This document shows, piece by piece, positions 60,610 to 64,000 of a stretch of DNA of 64,000 nucleotides. The position numbers and the translations under genes are program-made. This DNA is from Rariglobus hedericola. GTDB taxonomy: Bacteria > Verrucomicrobiota > Verrucomicrobiia > Opitutales > Opitutaceae. The stretch covers positions 736,501-800,500 of the forward strand of contig NZ_VMBG01000002.1 in NCBI RefSeq assembly GCF_007559335.1. The letters run 5' to 3'. A model generated the notes under the pieces. It ran no database searches. It was not told where the DNA came from and saw nothing but the letters and a program-made list of their open reading frames with translations. Position 1 is the stretch's first letter, and the number at the start of each line of letters is the position of its first letter.

Positions 60610-62967
60610 TTAGAACTTAAAGTCGGCGCTGAGGACGTAATTGCGGGTGGCGCCGGGGTAGTAACGCGCGCCGCCGTTGTTGACGCGGTAGTATTGCTCG
60701 TCGAGCAGGTTGTTAACGTTGAGGCGGACGGTGAGATTTTTGCTCACCTCGTAGGCGACGAGGGCGTTGACCAACCAGTAGGACGGGACGCCCGTGATGG
60801 TGGATGCGGTGGGCACGGCGGTGGTGCTGGTGCTGCGTGCGACCGATTCGGAATACTGAACGCCGCCACCGATGGTGAGGTGGAAGGGCAGCGCGTAGGT
60901 GGTCCAGAGGTTGCCGGAATACTTGGGAGTGAAACGGAGTTCGGCACCTGATCCGGCGGCGGGCGGAGCACCGGCGGATGTGGTGTTGGTGGTGTCGAGC
61001 CAGGAGAAGCCGCCGAAGACGAGCCACTCTTTGGTAATCTTGCCGGAGATGCCGAGCTCGATGCCGTCGACCTGTTGCTCCGCGTCATAGACGATGACGG
61101 GGATGGCGGTGGTGCCGATGTTGGTGGCTACATTGGTGTTGAGGGACCGGAATGCAGCGAGGTTGGTGGACAGGCGGCCTTGGAAGAATTCCCACTTGGT
61201 GCCGATTTCGTAATTTTGGGCTTCCTGGGGTTCGACGCCGGGATCGTTGGCGTTGCCCGCCGTGGCGGAGAACGCGAAGTTGGTGCCGGGAGGGGTCTGC
61301 GAATTACCGTAAGCGGCGTAAATGGTCCCGTTGGGAAGGGGCTTGTAGGCGGCGCCGACCTTCCAGCTATAGAGGTCGTCGGAGGTCTTGACGCGGCTGA
61401 GGACGGGAACGGGGGTGGTGGTGCTGGGCGTGGCGAGGCTGGTGCCCGTTATCCAATAGCGCTCGGCGCGCATGCTGCCGTTGATGAGGAAGCGTTCAGT
61501 GATATGAATCGTGTCGAAGAGATAAACCGCGACGGTGTCGATTTCGGCTTCGGAGAAAGCGCCGTTGGCGACCCGACCGGGGACCACGATGGGGCGGTTG
61601 GGATCGGGGTTGTAGGCGTCCGTGATGAGGTTGGGATCCAGGATGCTGCTACCCGGGAATGCCGTGCCGGAGGCGAGAACGCTCTGGTAGCTCGGCGTGT
61701 ATTGGTCCTCGCGGGTGGCATCGAGTCCGGTGGAGACATCGTGGGTGAGGAAACCGGTCTCAAACTTCGTGGTGAAGTTCGTCTGGTTGGAGAAGATTTT
61801 GTTTTCCGACTCGTTGATGATGCGGCGCGCGAAGACGTTGGGGGCGGTGTAGGGATTCGGGCCGATGTAGGTGGTCATCGCCTTGCGATCGGTCTTGGCG
61901 TAACGCGTCTGGTTGGTGATGCGGTTGTCGGGCGTTAAGTCGTGTTCGATGCGGGCGGTGAAACCGAGGCTGGTGACATCTTCATAGTCGGCCTTGGTGC
62001 CGTAAAAGTTGCTTTGATCAACTGGGCCGGAAGGAAGCGTGGCGCCGAGGGGATTGCCCGGGAGGAAGGCGGCGGGAAGGCCGGAGTCGGGGCGGTTGTC
62101 CTGCTTCACATAAGAACCGGAGAGGATCAGGCGCGTGGGTGTGCCGAGTCCGAAAGCGAACGACGGCGCGACGCCGGTGCTGGTGTTCTCGACGTAATCG
62201 CGACCGGGGACGCCGCTGTCCTGCGCCATGAGATTGAGGCGGAAGGCGGTGCCGGGGACCGGGCTCTTATCGAGCGCGATGTTGGTGTCGATGGCGGCGC
62301 GGCTTTGGGGATCACCGCCACCCTCGGACAATCCGTAGCTAAGGGCTGCGGTGGTGAAGTTTTGAAGCGAAGGGGATTTGGTCGCGAGATTGACGTAACC
62401 CGAGCTGCCGCCGCGGCCGTTGTCGGCACCGGCGGGACCCTTGGCGATTTCAACCTGTTCGATGTTGAAGACATCGCGGCTGAAGGCGCCGGTGTCGCGC
62501 GTGCCATCGACGAAAATGCTGCCGGAGGAGTCGAAGCCGCGCATGGTGAAGGTATCACCGGAGGCAACGTTGCCGTTTTCGCCGGCGGTGAAGGTGATGC
62601 CGGGCGTGTTGCGCAAGACGTCGCTGAGGGTGGTGGCGCCCTGCTGGTTGAAGATTTCCTTGGGCACGACGACGACCGTCTGGGGGGTGTCCAGGAGGGG
62701 TTGCGTGAACTTCGGTGAAGACAGTTTGGGGGCTGCGGTGGCCTCGACCGTGACGGCGGGGAGTTCGACCACGTCAGAAGGCTTGGTGTTCTTTTGCGCG
62801 TCCGTGTTAGCGGGGGCCGGAGCGGCCTCTTGGGCGCCGAGTGAACCGATCATCATCAGCGGGGACATAAACGCCAGAGTCTTGGCGAATGAGCCAAAGC
62901 CCATGGGGCAATCGCTGGCGGCAGTGGAAGGGAGATCGCGGGAAGAGGAAAAAGATGAGGGATTCAT
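60610..62967 (-). CDS. TonB-dependent siderophore receptor (Fiu-like)
   Basis: A 785-residue outer-membrane receptor. The signal region is long ('GSFAKTLAFMSPLMMIGSLG' before the cleavage), the TonB-box region has 'VVELPAVTVEATA', the plug has 'TPQTVVVVPKEIFNQQGATT', 'TMRGFDSSGSIFVDGTRD' and 'VEIAKGPAGADNGRGGSSGY', and the barrel ends with 'RNYVLSADFKF'. The 'KGPAGADNGRGGSSGY' pattern and the neighbouring PiuC gene fit the Fiu/FiuA group, which import catecholate or related ferric siderophores. A Fur-box-like palindrome precedes the start (62967). Upstream frame opens to 63012. Confidence 0.92.
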   Translation of the reverse strand: MNPSSFSSSRDLPSTAASDCPMGFGSFAKTLAFMSPLMMIGSLGAQEAAPAPANTDAQKNTKPSDVVELPAVTVEATAAPKLSSPKFTQPLLDTPQTVVVVPKEIFNQQGATTLSDVLRNTPGITFTAGENGNVASGDTFTMRGFDSSGSIFVDGTRDTGAFSRDVFNIEQVEIAKGPAGADNGRGGSSGYVNLATKSPSLQNFTTAALSYGLSEGGGDPQSRAAIDTNIALDKSPVPGTAFRLNLMAQDSGVPGRDYVENTSTGVAPSFAFGLGTPTRLILSGSYVKQDNRPDSGLPAAFLPGNPLGATLPSGPVDQSNFYGTKADYEDVTSLGFTARIEHDLTPDNRITNQTRYAKTDRKAMTTYIGPNPYTAPNVFARRIINESENKIFSNQTNFTTKFETGFLTHDVSTGLDATREDQYTPSYQSVLASGTAFPGSSILDPNLITDAYNPDPNRPIVVPGRVANGAFSEAEIDTVAVYLFDTIHITERFLINGSMRAERYWITGTSLATPSTTTPVPVLSRVKTSDDLYSWKVGAAYKPLPNGTIYAAYGNSQTPPGTNFAFSATAGNANDPGVEPQEAQNYEIGTKWEFFQGRLSTNLAAFRSLNTNVATNIGTTAIPVIVYDAEQQVDGIELGISGKITKEWLVFGGFSWLDTTNTTSAGAPPAAGSGAELRFTPKYSGNLWTTYALPFHLTIGGGVQYSESVARSTSTTAVPTASTITGVPSYWLVNALVAYEVSKNLTVRLNVNNLLDEQYYRVNNGGARYYPGATRNYVLSADFKF

Positions 62968-62983
62968 CGGATGGGCGCTGTTA

Positions 62984-63000
62984 ATGAGACTCCATCTCAT
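62984..63000. promoter_or_regulatory. Fur-box-like palindrome before the siderophore receptor
   Basis: ATGAGA-CTCCA-TCTCAT matches the ATGAGA-N5-TCTCAT outline of the classic Fur box. It ends 17 bases before the receptor start codon at 62967 (minus strand). Confidence 0.65.
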
Positions 63001-63165
63001 GCTGGCAAGCACTATTTAATACTAGGTCTCAATTTCATTAAGCTGAGTGATCGTGGGTAAATGGTGAATGATTCGTATCAAATTAAATGTTAATTGGTTA
63101 GATGTTATGACGGGGATTCGGTCTTGCCGGAGCTAGATGAGACGATCAAAGAAATTCCCTAAATT

Positions 63166-64000
63166 ATGGATGATTCGCAGCCCCTAAGTATTGAGCAGGT
63201 GCAAGCCGAAGCGCGTGCGATGATCCATGCGTCGTCTGCTGCGTGGATGTCTCAGGACGCGGCCCAGATCACCGCGGCGTTGCAAGCGTGTGAACAGGTG
63301 CTGAAAGCCATGCCTCCAGAGAAAACCGTCCCGGAGTCAGGAGCACCGGATCCCACTGATGTATTGGCGACTGAGCGCGCATTGGCGTGGTTGTGGCGCG
63401 GGCGTTTTTTAGTGGCGGCGGACAACCCCGATTTAGTGGTGAAGGGCCTGCAAAGTCTCGATCAAGCCATCGCGCGGCTCGTTCTGGCGGGCAATGCCGA
63501 GGAGTCGCTGTCCATTGCGTGGATGAATCGCGGGAGCGGGTTGTTCCGGCTGGGCTCGCACGAGGCGCTGGCGGAGGCCGTGCGTTGTTATGAAAAGGCG
63601 ATCGAGTTGTTGGAGCGCGCACCCGACAACGCACGCAACGCACTCGGTGCGGCGTTCATGAACCGCGGGGTGGGTTTGATGCACCTCGATCACGTGAAGG
63701 ACTCGCCGGAATCGATCGAGACGCGTCTGGCTGAGGCGGTGCGTTCTCTGGAACGTGCGGTCGAAGTGTTGCAACCGCTGGCGTCCACGCAGGTCGCCGC
63801 ACAACGCAACCTCGCCTCGACGTGGGCTAATCTCGGCATGTTGCACACACGGCGTAAAAACACCGAAGCTGCGGAGGTCGCACACCGACAGGCCGTGGAA
63901 TTATTCCGCCCCATCGCCGCGCAGACGGGATCGCCCGGTGCGTTTGAACTCGCGGCGCGTTTGTTTAATTACGGTCAGGCCAGTGGTGAAGGCGGTCATA
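63166..64000 (+). CDS. TPR-repeat protein (3' end off window)
   Basis: The ORF begins with ATG at 63166 and is open to the right edge; about 278 residues are visible. It has no signal peptide and is made of helical pairs with TPR features ('AIARLVLAGNAEESLSIAWM', 'LGSHEALAEAVRCYEKAIEL', 'TWANLGMLHTRRKNTEAAEV'). TPR proteins act as scaffolds. It is divergent from the siderophore receptor; no specific function can be assigned. Confidence 0.82.
   Translation, partial: MDDSQPLSIEQVQAEARAMIHASSAAWMSQDAAQITAALQACEQVLKAMPPEKTVPESGAPDPTDVLATERALAWLWRGRFLVAADNPDLVVKGLQSLDQAIARLVLAGNAEESLSIAWMNRGSGLFRLGSHEALAEAVRCYEKAIELLERAPDNARNALGAAFMNRGVGLMHLDHVKDSPESIETRLAEAVRSLERAVEVLQPLASTQVAAQRNLASTWANLGMLHTRRKNTEAAEVAHRQAVELFRPIAAQTGSPGAFELAARLFNYGQASGEGGH

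Overview
The window looks like chromosomal DNA of a high-GC member of the Opitutaceae (Verrucomicrobiota). This is inferred from family content: a tandem ThyX-like protein, a ComEC without its nuclease domain, a pseudo-sulfatase, secreted beta-helix proteins ending in a 'YEGFDY' jelly-roll-like domain, and near-absence of Shine-Dalgarno sequences. No 16S rRNA or other taxonomic marker is present, so the assignment is a judgement. Genes are truncated at both edges: an ABC-transporter binding protein on the left and a TPR protein on the right.

Layout. 0-3.6 kb: two transporter substrate-binding proteins and a coiled-coil membrane protein. 3.7-16.8 kb: housekeeping and accessory genes: PIN-PhoH ATPase, cobalamin adenosyltransferase, Gfo/Idh/MocA oxidoreductase, peptide deformylase, two unknown membrane proteins, SGNH esterase, dienelactone hydrolase, a methyltransferase/membrane-protein pair, and a sulfatase-fold protein lacking its catalytic residues. 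16.8 kb: tRNA-Ser(GGA). 17.1-30.8 kb: a 13-gene complex I operon, nuoB to nuoN, with no nuoA at its head. 30.8-40.4 kb: phosphodiesterase, double ThyX, ComEC, RarA, Na/Pi cotransporter, transglutaminase. 40.5-43.6 kb: ribBA-ribH-nusB-ftsY. 43.7-48.4 kb: a tandem pair of secreted beta-helix paralogues. 48.5-49.7 kb: threonine ammonia-lyase preceded by what reads as an isoleucine attenuator (leader peptide, terminator and a matching antiterminator segment). 49.8-49.94 kb: a run of four hairpins ending in a terminator-like stem, a possible small RNA. 50-63 kb: a metal-homeostasis island with two TonB-dependent receptors, a DUF2946-like His-rich protein, a CusF-like protein, a PepSY-TM protein, a Spy-like protein, a Fur paralogue without the usual metal site, a flavodoxin with a 34-residue membrane peptide, an AraC regulator and a PiuC-type hydroxylase.

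How the parts fit. The complex I operon is one long same-strand run closed by a strong terminator. The flavin genes precede NusB and FtsY, a common bacterial grouping. In the metal island, two Fur-box-like palindromes (before the Spy-like gene and before the siderophore receptor) and a repeated hairpin element flanking the AraC gene suggest a co-regulated iron-starvation response. The observations I would check first are the isoleucine attenuator, the hairpin array beside it, the AraC-flanking repeats, the pseudo-sulfatase, the Fur paralogue, and a REP-like hairpin pair that differs only by compensatory changes in its stem.
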